Source: Bimastos eiseni
Taxonomy: Eukaryota > Annelida > Clitellata > Crassiclitellata > Lumbricidae
Assembly (NCBI GenBank): GCA_959347315.1
Contig: OY365806.1
Coordinates: 24,008,900 to 24,072,899 of the forward strand
Direction: 5' to 3'
Length of the DNA: 64,000 nucleotides
Shown here: piece by piece, positions 1-10,405 of the stretch
Layout of the letters: every line of letters starts with the position of its first letter
Numbering within the stretch: position 1 is the first letter of the stretch
Position numbers and translations under genes: made by a program
Notes under the pieces: model-generated
The model's database searches: none
The model's input: only the letters and a program-made list of their open reading frames with translations
Told to the model about the DNA's origin: nothing

Positions 1-2393
1 ACTTGTTGCAGATGTTGCAGGTGTTGTGGAAAACTTTTGGAGTACACTAAGCAATCATCCAAATAACAAAGGACGAATTGATTTAATTCGGCTCGGAATA
101 CCGTGTGCATGAGCCTCTGAAACGTTTGAGACGCTCCGGACAAGCCGAAAGGCATGCGGTTAAAGTGGTAGGCTCCTGATGCCGTGACAAAGCCTGTTTT
201 CCGTCGTGATTCTTCGTCAAGGAAGATTTGATGGTAACCACTTTTCAAGTCGATGGCACTATAATATTCTGGGTGGCTGTCTGCCATTTGATCCAGAATA
301 GTGTCTAAGGTCGGTAGGGGATATGTAGTGGATGTCGTTTGGGCATTAAGCCGCCGATAGTCAATGACGAAACGAGGGCAAAGATCATTTTTCTTGGCCA
401 CGAGTATCACTGGAGCGTTCCATGGGGTGTCACTAGGACTGACGATTCCACACCTAACCATTTCTTCTGTTTGTCTTTCGATTTCAACTCTAGCTGCTGG
501 AGAATGGCGATAAGGACGCTGCATGGCTGGTTTGCCGGTGGTCTCGATGTGGTGACAAATAATGTCTGTTCCAGGTAATTTGGAAACGTCAGTGGTGAAA
601 AGGTCTCTGTGTTCGTAGAGCGTGGCGGAAAGCTGATGGAATTGATCGGAGGTGAGCTTATCTGCATCGATCTGGAGTCCGATATCTTGTAGAATTTTGT
701 CGCGAGCTGACTGGTCAATTGTAGCAGCCAGTGGCGTAGGAGGAGAAGATTTCGTGGGTGGTGTAGTAATCGGAGACTGTAGTGAGCTGGCGTCTGCGAG
801 TTGGATGAAAGCGATGGGGAATCTCTTGGGCAAGGTCACGGTGGTGTTCGTGGGGTTAAGTATGTTAATGGTCGAGACACAGTTACTAGGTTGTACTAAT
901 ATGTTAGCCACTAGAAAGGTCTGGTCAGGCGCTATCTGTAACGGTTGAATTATCGCGGCTTGACCTTGAAAATGTGGGGGGATGTGGACCGGCGCTAGAA
1001 GTACGCTGCGCGGTGCTACAGAAATTGAAGATCGCAAATGCAAAATGGCTCCTATGGGTTTCTCGTGTTTAAGACACAAGCCAACCGTCAAGAGGTCATT
1101 GAAAAACGTGACAGTACGATTACGATAATTGATCACAGCTTGCGTGTGATGCAGAAAATCTGCCCCAAGGAGGACGGGGTTGACAAGTTGGGGAATCACC
1201 AAGAAATCAAAATGTATGGTTAAGCCCTGAATTTGTATGGGCAGAGAAAGTCTGCCGAGCAATTTGATCGGTTTGCGATCAGCTGCACATAACCTAATAT
1301 CTTCAACGGGAAGAAGTTTTTGATGGTGTTTGGGCAGCTGATTGTACACTCTTTCACTGATGGCAGAATAAAAAGCACCAGTGTCCACAAGTGTTGACCT
1401 GTGTTGATTAAAAATGAAAACTGAAATTTCGCCGGTAGTGCTGAATTTCTGGCACACGGCTGGTTGTTGGGCATGTGAAGCTGCCAAGTTGTGCTGTCTG
1501 TCCTCGAGTAAACGTACTCGAGTCGACGACGATGTTGTGGATGAAAGTGCAGGTGTGTGCGAGAAAAAACGATGGTTTTGTCCGCGAGTGTTCAAGTGTG
1601 TTTGTCGTGAGTGGTTATGTGTGGCTGGCGATGTTGGGCGTGTAGCTCTGATGACTTCCGCTTTTGGTGGTAATGATGACGGAGTTGATTGAACAGTTGG
1701 TATCGCTGTTGTAGTTGTGGTTGTCGACGCGGTTAACATCGTTGATTGTGCGGCTGGAATCACCGTTGTGTTCGTGTTTGATCGTGGCGATGATGTGTTG
1801 TATTGGTTACGGAGGTCGGAGTGATGATTATAGTCGTGCTTGGTTATGGTCGATGATGATGATGGTACGGCTACGTTCGTTGATGATGAAGGGCAACGAT
1901 GTTGTCGCTGGTCGCGTACGAATACCCGTTCGAGTTGTTGCGTTCGTACTCGGTTTCGACGTTGTGGTTGTTGTGGCTGTGGGTGCTGTGGGTGGAGCTG
2001 TTGTTGTTGACGTTGTTGTTGTTGTCGTTGTTGTTGTTGTAGTGGTTGCTGTTGTTGTTGCTGTTGTCGTTGTCGTTGTTGTAGTTGTTGTTGTCGTTGT
2101 TGTTGTTGTAGTGGTTGTTGTTGTAGTTGTAGTCGTTGTTGTTGTGGTTGTTGTTGTTGTTGTTGTAGTCGTTGTTGTTGTTGTAGTAGTTGTTGTTGTT
2201 GTTGTAGTCGTTGTTGTTGTGGTTGTTGTAGTAGTTGTTGTTGTTGTTGTTGTGATGATACTGATGATGATGATGAATATGAAATTGATGGTGTTGTCGT
2301 CGTTGGTACTCGACTATGACGTTGTTGTTTGATGGCCTGGTGTGGTTTACTATGTAAGTCCGTCGAAGAGGGTGACGGGTGTTGCGGTAATTG
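1..2393 (-). CDS. pol: Pol polyprotein of LTR retrotransposon, partial (Q-rich linker, aspartic protease, reverse transcriptase)
   Basis: This reading frame is open from the TAG at 2394-2396 to the left edge, about 797 codons, in the same frame as gag. It has no start codon of its own and is presumably made by stop-codon readthrough. In order it encodes a glutamine-rich linker (about 2262-1983), a Ser/Thr-rich stretch, and an aspartic protease with the catalytic motif LVDTGA near 1400-1380. The reverse transcriptase from about 480 onward shows VIDYRRLN, AIDLKSGYHQI, MPFGLSG and the catalytic YLDD near 65-51. RNase H and integrase should follow off-window. Protease before RT and the RT motifs are typical of Ty3/gypsy. 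I found no lesion in the visible part. Confidence 0.9.
1983..2262 (-). repeat. (CAA)n-type trinucleotide tract coding a polyglutamine-rich Pol linker
   Basis: On the plus strand this is an imperfect GTT/TTG run. On the coding minus strand it is mostly CAA, with CTA/CGA-type interruptions giving Gln with scattered Leu, Arg and Pro. It stays in frame between the leaky stop and the protease. The plus-strand reading as poly-valine is a shadow. Confidence 0.9.
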
Positions 2394-2396
2394 CTA
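2388..2396 (-). promoter_or_regulatory. Leaky gag/pol stop codon, TMV-type readthrough context
   Basis: On the minus strand the gag frame ends ATA TAG CAA TTA CCG. The pol frame continues in the same register. TAG followed by CARYYA is the established type I readthrough context first known from tobacco mosaic virus, and this site matches it exactly. I infer that Gag-Pol is made by amber suppression rather than by frameshifting. Confidence 0.8.
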
Positions 2397-5081
2397 TATG
2401 GAAGGTCGTCTTCCGGAACGACACAATTTAGCGATGTGGTTTACTCTGTTGCATGAAGTGCACTGCATCCCGAAAGCGGGACAGTCGCCTCTCCTATGTG
2501 CGGCTCCGCAGTTGGGACAAGTGTCGCGGAATCGTTGACTGTGGGTATTATCTGTGAATTCAGGTTGTTGTGCTGTATGAGTATGATAACGTTGCTGTGG
2601 TGGTGATCTATCGAATGGTTGGTAAGTTGGCTGTGGGTAGCGTTGTTGCTGAGTTGTTTGCCTACTGTATTGTTGTATTGGGGGTTGTTGGTGTTCTTGT
2701 GGGTAGTAAGGTGTGTAGGTCGAATATTCGGGTGATGGTGACGTTTCCCTAGAATGACGACCAAATGAGCGGTACGCTTGCTCAGTTGGTTGTATGTCAA
2801 AGGACACGTGTTTGTCTCGTTGGGGTGGTCTGACTGCTGCCACCTGAGGCGTAGTGATTGCCTCCAATTTGTCTTGGATATGTTTTAAGGTGTGTACAAT
2901 CTGTGAAGAGTTTTGAGGGTCTGGCCCGAGTGCAATCTCACAAATCGAAGCCGCTTCGAGAATGTCCTCAACTGATTTCGATCCGCGTTGTAAAATCGCA
3001 TGTCGGACGGTCGGGGATAGCCCGTTAAGAAGGATCATGTACGTATGATCTTTATCCAGGTGCAGCGTTTCTGCCTTCGCTAGTAAACGTGTAATAAAAT
3101 CTGCTGCGGTCTCGTCCTCGCGCTGACGGGAGTTCCACAAATCAGCTGTCACTTTCCACTGTTTTTGGTAAAGAGTGAAACGTTTAATGAACAACTCTGC
3201 CAGTTGTTCGAAAGTAGTGAAACGATTGCGATCTAACGTGGCATACCACGATGCGGCATTGCCCCGTAGGGAAAGCGCAAATGCGTCAACGCAATTTTGA
3301 GTGTCTAAGTCTTGAAAACGACACCATAACTTGAACGACCTTAGGAACGAACGCGGGCATTCATCCTTAAGTCCCTCGAAGGGGGAAGGGAGGAAAAGGC
3401 CAGACTTGACAACATGGCGTCTAGCGATGTGCGGTGTTGGAAGGGTGGGAGAGTCCCCACTTGCGGTGAGTGTGGGAGTATCCGTCACCTGTGACGTGTG
3501 AGGTGGCGGAGGGGCGTCCCTGTTCGCATCAATTGTGTGTGCAATGGGGCAAGTGGTAGCTACTTGCGTAGGATTTGGTGGATGAAGGATGTTCTTGTCC
3601 CCCTTTATCGCGTAGTAACTTGCGCCTACGACTTGCTGTGCCAACGGAGGCACTGTAAACTGTTCTTCTGAATGGTGCAGATCGTGTGGCAGTAGTGTGC
3701 GGAAGTTGCCCCCCATGACTGAACCACCCTGTTCGTACACTATTTGGGGATTCAACGATGGCGTTGGATAATAGTCCCCTACACGCTGTATGTCGTGTTG
3801 AAACGACTGTGTATGTCGTAAGGGCGCGATATAATCAGGTAGTGGTTGACTGTACTGGGGACTCCTTGACTGTACTACTGATGAATGATCACCGACGGCT
3901 GGTAGTTGTGATGACGATATGACGTAGGGATCCAATGTATGTGGCTGAGGGACTGTAGTAGGGTATGAGGGTTGATGGTATATCCGCATGGGACCCTGTT
4001 CCTTCTCTATCGATGGACAAGTTCTGTTGCTAGACGGTTGCCATAGCGACTCGCTTAAAGAAGGGTGTGGAGGGTGATGCTCGTATGTTTGTGTGTAGTT
4101 GCTATGTTCCAACTGCATCGTCCCAGGATTAGTGGAGTCCACATGTGTGGGTGCCTGTTGGGGGACGGGACAGGATGGTGCTGATGGTCGCTGATGAGTT
4201 TCGCGGAATGTGACGGTATTTGAAGATGGTGATGGGGGAAAGGGATTAAATGATGGACCGACATCTGTGGTCCGCATTAGATGAGATCGGTTATCTGAGT
4301 GTGAGTCGGTAACGCCGGTTGTGATGGGTGGAGGGGAAGGGCTGCGTTGGAGTTCCTTGCGGTTCTGCAAATTAATATGTTGGCCACAATCTGAAATTGG
4401 TGCCAGCGGTCGGGAGAATCGGGATTCCGCTGGAAGGACGATCGGTGGATTGTGGTCCACGATAGAATTAGGCCTGTTCGACTGAACGTTGGTCGGTAAA
4501 GAGAGATAATGAATAGGGGATGGCGATGCATCAATGCGGCATTCCACTGCTGTTATAATTGATGGTTCACCCGGTGTTGGGGATGTCGGCGGTTCGTGAA
4601 CAGCTGTGGGTACATTCCAGGCAGATATGTCGGGCTCTGATAGTTTCTGCTGTGAAGGTCGAGGGGGTACGGAGTGCTCGGGAATTTGGTCAGTTGTGTG
4701 TTGTGGGGAGGTAACGAAGGGAATCTGTTGCAGGTCATAATGAACAGACGGGGGTGTGGGCGAAAATAGCTCGTAATGGATGGTCGTAGGGTGGGAGGCT
4801 AACCGACCTCCTGTTGTGTGTAAATCATGATCAGACCTTCCCTCTCTGGGCGAAATGTGCGGAGGGGTCTTAGACATGAATTCTTCAAGAGGTGAATCTA
4901 AACGAGATGGATGATCAAGGCGGCGTGGTGGGCGGGGTGCAGATGATTGTAAGTTAACTTCGACAGATGATGGACCAACTATTGACTGAAGCTTGCTTCT
5001 TGTGTTATAACTAGGTCCACCATAGGAACGTACAAGTCTACTGGGATCGAAAAGAATCTTTGGTGGGGATTGGTTGGCCAT
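2394..5081 (-). CDS. gag: Gag polyprotein of LTR retrotransposon
   Basis: The ORF has 895 codons. The first ~550 residues are Pro/Ser/Thr/His-rich and low in complexity, unusually long for a gag. They are followed by a retrotransposon gag (capsid-like) domain at roughly residues 570-720, with the motif LRGNAASWY and a downstream ITRLLAKAETLHL helix. Then comes another Q/P-rich stretch and two zinc knuckles near the C-terminus: CPNCGAAHRRGDC (CX2CX3HX4C) and CTSCNRVNHIAKLC (CX2CX4HX4C). The start is the ATG at 5081-5079, the first in the frame. The frame ends at TAG 2396-2394, directly in frame with pol. Role: particle assembly and RNA packaging. Confidence 0.92.
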   Translation of the reverse strand: MANQSPPKILFDPSRLVRSYGGPSYNTRSKLQSIVGPSSVEVNLQSSAPRPPRRLDHPSRLDSPLEEFMSKTPPHISPREGRSDHDLHTTGGRLASHPTTIHYELFSPTPPSVHYDLQQIPFVTSPQHTTDQIPEHSVPPRPSQQKLSEPDISAWNVPTAVHEPPTSPTPGEPSIITAVECRIDASPSPIHYLSLPTNVQSNRPNSIVDHNPPIVLPAESRFSRPLAPISDCGQHINLQNRKELQRSPSPPPITTGVTDSHSDNRSHLMRTTDVGPSFNPFPPSPSSNTVTFRETHQRPSAPSCPVPQQAPTHVDSTNPGTMQLEHSNYTQTYEHHPPHPSLSESLWQPSSNRTCPSIEKEQGPMRIYHQPSYPTTVPQPHTLDPYVISSSQLPAVGDHSSVVQSRSPQYSQPLPDYIAPLRHTQSFQHDIQRVGDYYPTPSLNPQIVYEQGGSVMGGNFRTLLPHDLHHSEEQFTVPPLAQQVVGASYYAIKGDKNILHPPNPTQVATTCPIAHTIDANRDAPPPPHTSQVTDTPTLTASGDSPTLPTPHIARRHVVKSGLFLPSPFEGLKDECPRSFLRSFKLWCRFQDLDTQNCVDAFALSLRGNAASWYATLDRNRFTTFEQLAELFIKRFTLYQKQWKVTADLWNSRQREDETAADFITRLLAKAETLHLDKDHTYMILLNGLSPTVRHAILQRGSKSVEDILEAASICEIALGPDPQNSSQIVHTLKHIQDKLEAITTPQVAAVRPPQRDKHVSFDIQPTEQAYRSFGRHSRETSPSPEYSTYTPYYPQEHQQPPIQQYSRQTTQQQRYPQPTYQPFDRSPPQQRYHTHTAQQPEFTDNTHSQRFRDTCPNCGAAHRRGDCPAFGMQCTSCNRVNHIAKLCRSGRRPSI

Positions 5082-6311
5082 TATGCGTTATAGAAGTTGG
5101 TAGTCTAATGGATTGCCAACCGTAAAACTAGTGTGGAACTCGTTAAATGTGTAACGACAATGAGAGTCCCTTGTACACGAAAATGTTCCTGTTGACTGGC
5201 ACTGGTTGGAAACTCTACTGGATGTAATACCCGGAAGGGTGGCGCTATATATATGTGTGTGTGGAAGTGTGAATGGATTTATGTAATTGATGAGCGATGA
5301 AGGAATCTGTGATGTTAGCGAGAATCTATCGTGGCTGGTGCTGTCTGGCGCTAAATAAGTTGTCTCATCGAGCGATGGTTATCGCCGGCGGAGAGTAAAA
5401 CGACCAGAGTGATCAGCCACGAGTGAAAATCAAAATAACTTATGCCAGAGGAAATGAGTGAATGTATGGGACGTGTTGAGACGACATAGTTATGCAATAC
5501 AGGAGTAATATAGTCAATGAAACTGGTAAGCAAAGAGTGTTTGTATGTGAAGCTGTGCACAAGAAGGTGTGCTTGTATGCGTGTAGGGATGAATAATAAA
5601 TTTAGACTTACCTGACGTTGTAAGTGATGAGCTGAACGCCCAGGTATCGGAAATGGCGATGAGACGTCCGTCTGAGAGGTCCGGCTGTCCGTGGTGTGCG
5701 GCAGGAACTCGAGAGTGTGATTAGAAGTAGCGGTATCTGGTGGTAGGTTGATGGGTGAGACCGTTCGGCTGTCGTTGATGAGCTTTGAAACTTCTAGCAA
5801 GCGGTGAACGACCCTTGCGAGGCGGTGGAATCACGCGGCGGATTGATAATACGAAAACGCCTGATATGAGGTGATGACTAAGGAGAGATGTTAGGAATGA
5901 TGTACTTAATTAATCAACGCGAAGACGGTGATCATTGTTAACTAACTGCAGATGGAGTACATGAGATATGATGATTAGGAAAACGAATATAGAACTGTAC
6001 GATCGAAGACAAAAGATAATAGATAAGATGATAAAACTGAGGAGAAAAAATTTGGGAGCTCTACTTATAAGAACTCATTCGAGGGTTTAGGCTGTGAAAC
6101 CTCTATTAGGTCGGGCAATGGCAAACGGTCCTGTGGTGTTTCGCGTTGGTAGACAATTATATAACCATCGCCAATAGGGGGAAACGAATCTGTATTAACA
6201 TTCTGAAGAAGATCAGGATGGTCTGACGATGGTGAAGACATGGGGAAAAACAGGTCTAGTGAATGGAAAATTAATTAAAGTTTGAGGTACTAAAATCGTG
6301 GTTCTCCACCA
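5082..6311 (-). other. Retrotransposon leader between LTR and gag, with a strong splice donor and a 149-codon ORF
   Basis: This is about 1.2 kb of untranslated leader in the element's sense. On the minus strand CAG|GTAAGT (exon end at 5612) matches the splice donor consensus exactly. It lies inside a 149-codon ORF (5800-5351) whose product I do not recognise. Possible uses are a spliced 5' leader or a spliced gag with extra N-terminal residues. The gag ATG has only a weak candidate acceptor in front of it. Nothing else is evident. Confidence 0.4.
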
Positions 6312-6640
6312 TGTAAGAACGCTTAAGGGTTCTACTTAAAACTAGCTCTACTATTATATCAGATGTTGACGAGTAGATTATGCTAGGGGAAACTAGCTGC
6401 ACATGAAGAGACAGTTAGAATACAACTTATCTTTATTAAACAAGGAACAGAATAACGTATAACATAAACATGGTTGCTTAAATACTGAATGATATAAATA
6501 CTCTCAAGGTGATTATGATGCGAGATGCTAGAGGTTGAACGTGAAGCTAAGTTATTAATGAATTATATATACTATAATAGACAGACCTGACGTACTAAGT
6601 TACCAGATAATTTCGGAAGTCAGACTGCAAAGTTCCTACA
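6312..6640 (-). repeat. Putative 5' LTR
   Basis: In the minus sense the segment begins TGTAGG and ends TTACA, giving TG...CA ends. It contains a TATATAA box (6569-6563), an AATAAA poly(A) signal (6437-6432) and a following T/G-rich stretch, in the order expected of U3-R-U5. Directly after it comes TGGTGGAGAACCACGA, a candidate primer binding site starting with TGG. I could not match this to a specific tRNA. The boundaries are inferred, because the partner LTR lies outside the window. Confidence 0.5.
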
Positions 6641-6923
6641 GAGCTGTAGCTTATAAGAGACTTTCCTCAGCCAAAGAGGAAACTGGCCTATCCTAGATCA
6701 GACTACTTTGATTGGCTAGTTACTGACCACTCAAGGATCAACTACTGACCACTCTAGCAATGAGGGCTGACTGCAACTGCTAGAGCCTAGACGAGTGACT
6801 GACAGAACCTATACTGTCAGAATTAGTGAATGTTCAGCTAAACCTAATGTATAATAATGATCTCTATATATATTGTCCAAGGCTATCTATTGTATTGTAA
6901 AGTTCATAATAATCACGGTTACA

Positions 6924-7617
6924 CCACTATCCACTGAACTCTATTGTAGGCACCCATCCTACTATTCGCTGAACTCTATTGTAGGCACCCATCCCACTAT
7001 CCACTGAACTCTATTGTAGGCACCCATCCCACTATTCGCTGAACTCTATTGTAGGCACCCATCCCACTATCCACTGAACTCTATTGTAGGCACCCATCCC
7101 ACTATTCGCTGAACTCTATTGTAGGCACCCATCCCACTATCCACTGAACTCTATTATAGGCACCCATCCCTCTATTCGCTGAACTCTATTGTAGGCACCC
7201 ATCGCACTATCCACTGAACTCTATTGTAGGCACCCATCCCACTATCCACTGAACTCTATTGTAGGCACCCATCCCACTATCCACTGAACTCTATTGTAGG
7301 CACCCATCCCACTATCCACTGAACTCTATTGTAGGCACCCATCCCACTATCCACTGAACTCTATTGTAGGCACCCATCCCACTATCTACTGAACTCTATT
7401 GTAGGCACCCATCCCACTATCCACTGTACTCTTTTGTAGGCACCCATCCCACTATCCGCTGAACTCTATTGTAGGCACCTATCCCACTATCCACTGAACT
7501 CTATTGTAGGCACCCATCCCACTATCCGCTGAACTCTATTGTAGGCACACATCCCACTATTCGCTGAACTCTATTGTAGGCACCCATCCCACTATCCACT
7601 GAACTCTATTGTAGGCC
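6924..7617. repeat. 35-bp tandem minisatellite, about 20 copies
   Basis: The unit is close to CACTATCCACTGAACTCTAT followed by TGTAGGCACCCATCC, 35 bp in total. Units differ mainly at CCACT versus TTCGCT/CCGCT. The first eight units alternate the two variants, a 70-bp higher-order period. The middle block, about units 9-14, is nearly homogeneous. The array ends in a TAGGCCTA octamer. Confidence 0.95.
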
Positions 7618-8330
7618 TATAACACTGCTAACATTACGAAGACACAGAATATTTGTCGTGAAGGGGTTGTAAGATTCAGTCTGAAAAACAGGGACCATTT
7701 TCCCTGGTAGAAAATTATGGAAGCTGGGAAAATACCTGACAGATTAAACTCAGTAAAATGGTTATTTTAAATGAAATATCACAACTAGACTTTAAAAGAA
7801 GACGATGACTAACTGGACAGCTGCTACCTCATCCGCTTCGAAAGATACCGTATGTCCAGCTCCAGAATTGGAAGAGGGACCGAATTGACCATCTGCCGAC
7901 GCTGCTCGAGGAAAGGTAGGCCTAAGACTTGCTCTGAAGTGTCGCATTTTGGCTTGTCTTTATCTCACCGTACGTTCTCTTGCTTCACTCTGTCTGTGTT
8001 GCATACCTTACCTGTCGTTCATTTTGTTCAATCCATGTGATTCATTTGAGATGGATGGATGGATAGATAGATAGATGAATGGATGGATGGATGAATTGAT
8101 GGATGGATGGATTGATAGATGGATGATGGTCATCAATATGCGCCCAATGTTAGGTTGAATAGGGAACTGTTCTTTTCACAAAGAAGAACACGATTCTCCT
8201 TATCACCTTTAGTCCGTAATTGATTGACTTGCAAGAAGGATGAACATTTCACTCGACAAATCTCTAAACTTTTGGTTACAGTGTTCTTCAACGACACGAA
8301 AATGACTAAGAAATCAGATGAGAGAAACGC
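7618..8330. other. Spacer with a GATG/GATA tetranucleotide microsatellite
   Basis: No gene is visible. Positions about 8050-8127 hold an imperfect (GGAT)n/(AGAT)n tract. The short ORFs here have no recognisable domain. Confidence 0.6.
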
Positions 8331-8354
8331 CTTCAACCAATGGCAGCGATTTCT

Positions 8355-10290
8355 GGAACCTGAATCGCTTTGAACGGCAATATGAAATTCTTCCCTCGAG
8401 CTTTCTCCACCTCCATCTCCTCCTCCACCTCCGCATCCTTCATCTCCTACGTCTCCATCTCTTCTCCTCCGTCAGCTACGCCACCTCCAAATACGATCGA
8501 CGCAATTAATCCTGAAACTGAGGATTTCGACCACAACATGGAATTCCTCGAGTATTCATTGCAGACTAGAAATTGCATGTTCTGAATTTCACAGTTTTCT
8601 TATGTCTTGGATATGGAGCACAAGACAAGCTCACTTCCATTATCCATGGTCGAATCAAATAGCAAAATCGGTTGCAAAGATCGCGAAAACAATCTCCAGA
8701 ACTGTACACTGAGCAATTCTAACGGTTGAAGCGCCATTCTTGTGTGGAGAAATACGTCAGGCAGAGAGGATCGTTAGCAGTGCAATCAACAGATTCTTTC
8801 GAAAATAACGAACATCGAGTGACCTCATGTCAAATTCCCACCCCTTTCCCACCTCCACCTTGACCCCACTCACCCCAGTAGATTATATCGATGGGAATCG
8901 TCATATAAATATGATGAACGATAATCAATCCATGTGCAGTGCGAATAGAAAAGGAACACGGAATTACCTCAAACCAAATGAAATTCAACCCCGCCCTACC
9001 CCATCCCCACTTCCACCCAACCCCCAACCCCGTCCCAACCCCGTCAACACCTCCACCCCACCCCAAACTTATCCCCACCTCAACCCCATCCCAGTAGATT
9101 CTACCGATCGGAATCGTCATACAATATCTAATAAAAGATATCAATACATGTGCAACTGCAAGGAAAAAAAGCACACGAAGTCTTCTCAACCCAAATGAAA
9201 TTCCTTCTCACCTCAACCTCCAATACTTCCTCTACCTCCACATCCACATCCGCGTCCACCTACACCCCCACTCCATACCCATCGCTACCCTAGGTCCTAT
9301 CGAAGAACTGAATCGGTTATAAAGATCGCGAAACACATCGCCAGACTTAAACGATAACACTCAAATATGAAGCTGCGAAGAAAACGAACAACGAGTGATC
9401 TCAAACCTAATTATATTCCTTTTCCACCTCAACTCTCATCTCCAACACCTCCCCCATCTCAACATCCACCACCATCCACCTCCACCGTCATCTCCACTTC
9501 TTCCTACTCCGCCAGTTATTCAACGTGGCATTGACTATAAAGATCGCGTAGAAACATCTCCAGAAGTGCAAACTGAATAATTCTAACGGTTGAAGTGCCA
9601 GCCATTCTTGCGTGGAGAAATACGTCAAGCAGAGAATATCGTCAGCATTGCAATCAGAAGAATCTGTCAATGAAAATCGTCATAGGACATCGTCTACCTC
9701 ACCTCCATCTCCACATCCAATCCACCTACACCCCGCCTCATCCTCACTTCACCCCATCGATATACAAGGTCGAATGGAAGAACAGAATCATTTGCATAGA
9801 TTGCAAAAACACATCTTCAGAAAACATATCTTCAACTGAACTAGTCTTAAGACCGTCAATTTTGCAATCAGCAGATTCTGTCAAAGTGAATCATTGCAGT
9901 ACATCTGATGAACGATATCAATCCATGGGCAACTGCGAGGAAACAAACGTCGATTGATATCAAACCCAATGAAATCCCACCCCAACTGATATCCTCACCC
10001 CATCTTCACACCATCCCTACCTCACCCCATCCCATTAGAATATGTCGATGGGATCATCACATGACATCTGATGAACGATTTCAATCAAATGTGCAGCTGC
10101 GAGGAAACCAACATCAAGTGACCTCGAACCTAATGAAATTCCCTTTCCACCTCAACCCCAACCTCCGCTTCCAACACCTCCACCTACACGCCAACCTCAT
10201 CCCCACCTCCACCACACACTGCCTCTACCCCATCCATGTCTCCAAAATGCACCACATCAACCTTCACCCCACTTCCTCCACTTACACCGT
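8355..10290 (+). repeat. Degenerate long tandem repeat field rich in CCCCAYCTC
   Basis: Recurring blocks combine an AAAGATCGCGAAAACA-like segment, a CAATTCTAACGGTTGAAG segment, an AACTGCGAGGAAACAAAC segment, a CTCAAACCTAATGAAATTCC segment and then a C/A/T-only pyrimidine-rich stretch. Recognisable occurrences begin near 8665, 9315, 9531, 9791 and 10080, with missing or shuffled parts. The ORFs within it are Pro/Ser/His-rich by composition, so I do not call them genes. Confidence 0.55.
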
Positions 10291-10330
10291 TTGGTTGGCA
10301 CTAAATTAGCCTGGGAATGATACAGGAAGT

Positions 10331-10405
10331 GCCATATATATATATATATATATAGCCCAATGAAGATATATATATATATATATATATATATATCTTCATT
10401 GGGCT
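10331..10405. repeat. (TA)n tracts forming a perfect 52-bp palindrome
   Basis: Positions 10354-10405 read AGCCCAATGAAGA, then (TA)n, then TCTTCATTGGGCT, a perfect inverted repeat with no spacer. A second (TA)n lies just left of it. The sequence TTGGCACTGGATTA and close variants recur at about 10290, 10405 and 10463, so the palindrome sits in a small degenerate tandem repeat. Confidence 0.9.

Larger units (their letters stand above)
1..6640 (-). mobile_element. Ty3/gypsy-type LTR retrotransposon, truncated by the window edge
   Basis: The element reads right to left: putative 5' LTR, leader, gag, leaky stop, then pol (protease, reverse transcriptase). Integrase and the 3' LTR would lie beyond position 1. 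I saw no in-frame stop or frameshift in pol and none in gag, so the copy looks young and possibly intact. Protease preceding reverse transcriptase, two gag zinc knuckles and the RT motifs place it in Ty3/gypsy (Metaviridae-like). I do not assign a clade. LTR identity cannot be checked because only one LTR is inside the window. Confidence 0.9.

Noticed and set aside
1715..2332. Plus-strand ORF rich in poly-valine
   Set aside because: It is the complement of the CAA-rich Pol linker. The minus frame continues through protease and RT motifs, so the plus reading is a shadow.
6924..7617. CRISPR-like array
   Set aside because: Repeats are head-to-tail 35-bp units without unique spacers, in animal DNA. 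It is a minisatellite.
8830..9198. Proline-rich plus ORF and glycine/tryptophan-rich minus ORF
   Set aside because: Both follow from the C-rich repeat composition and have no conserved domain or continuity across repeat copies.
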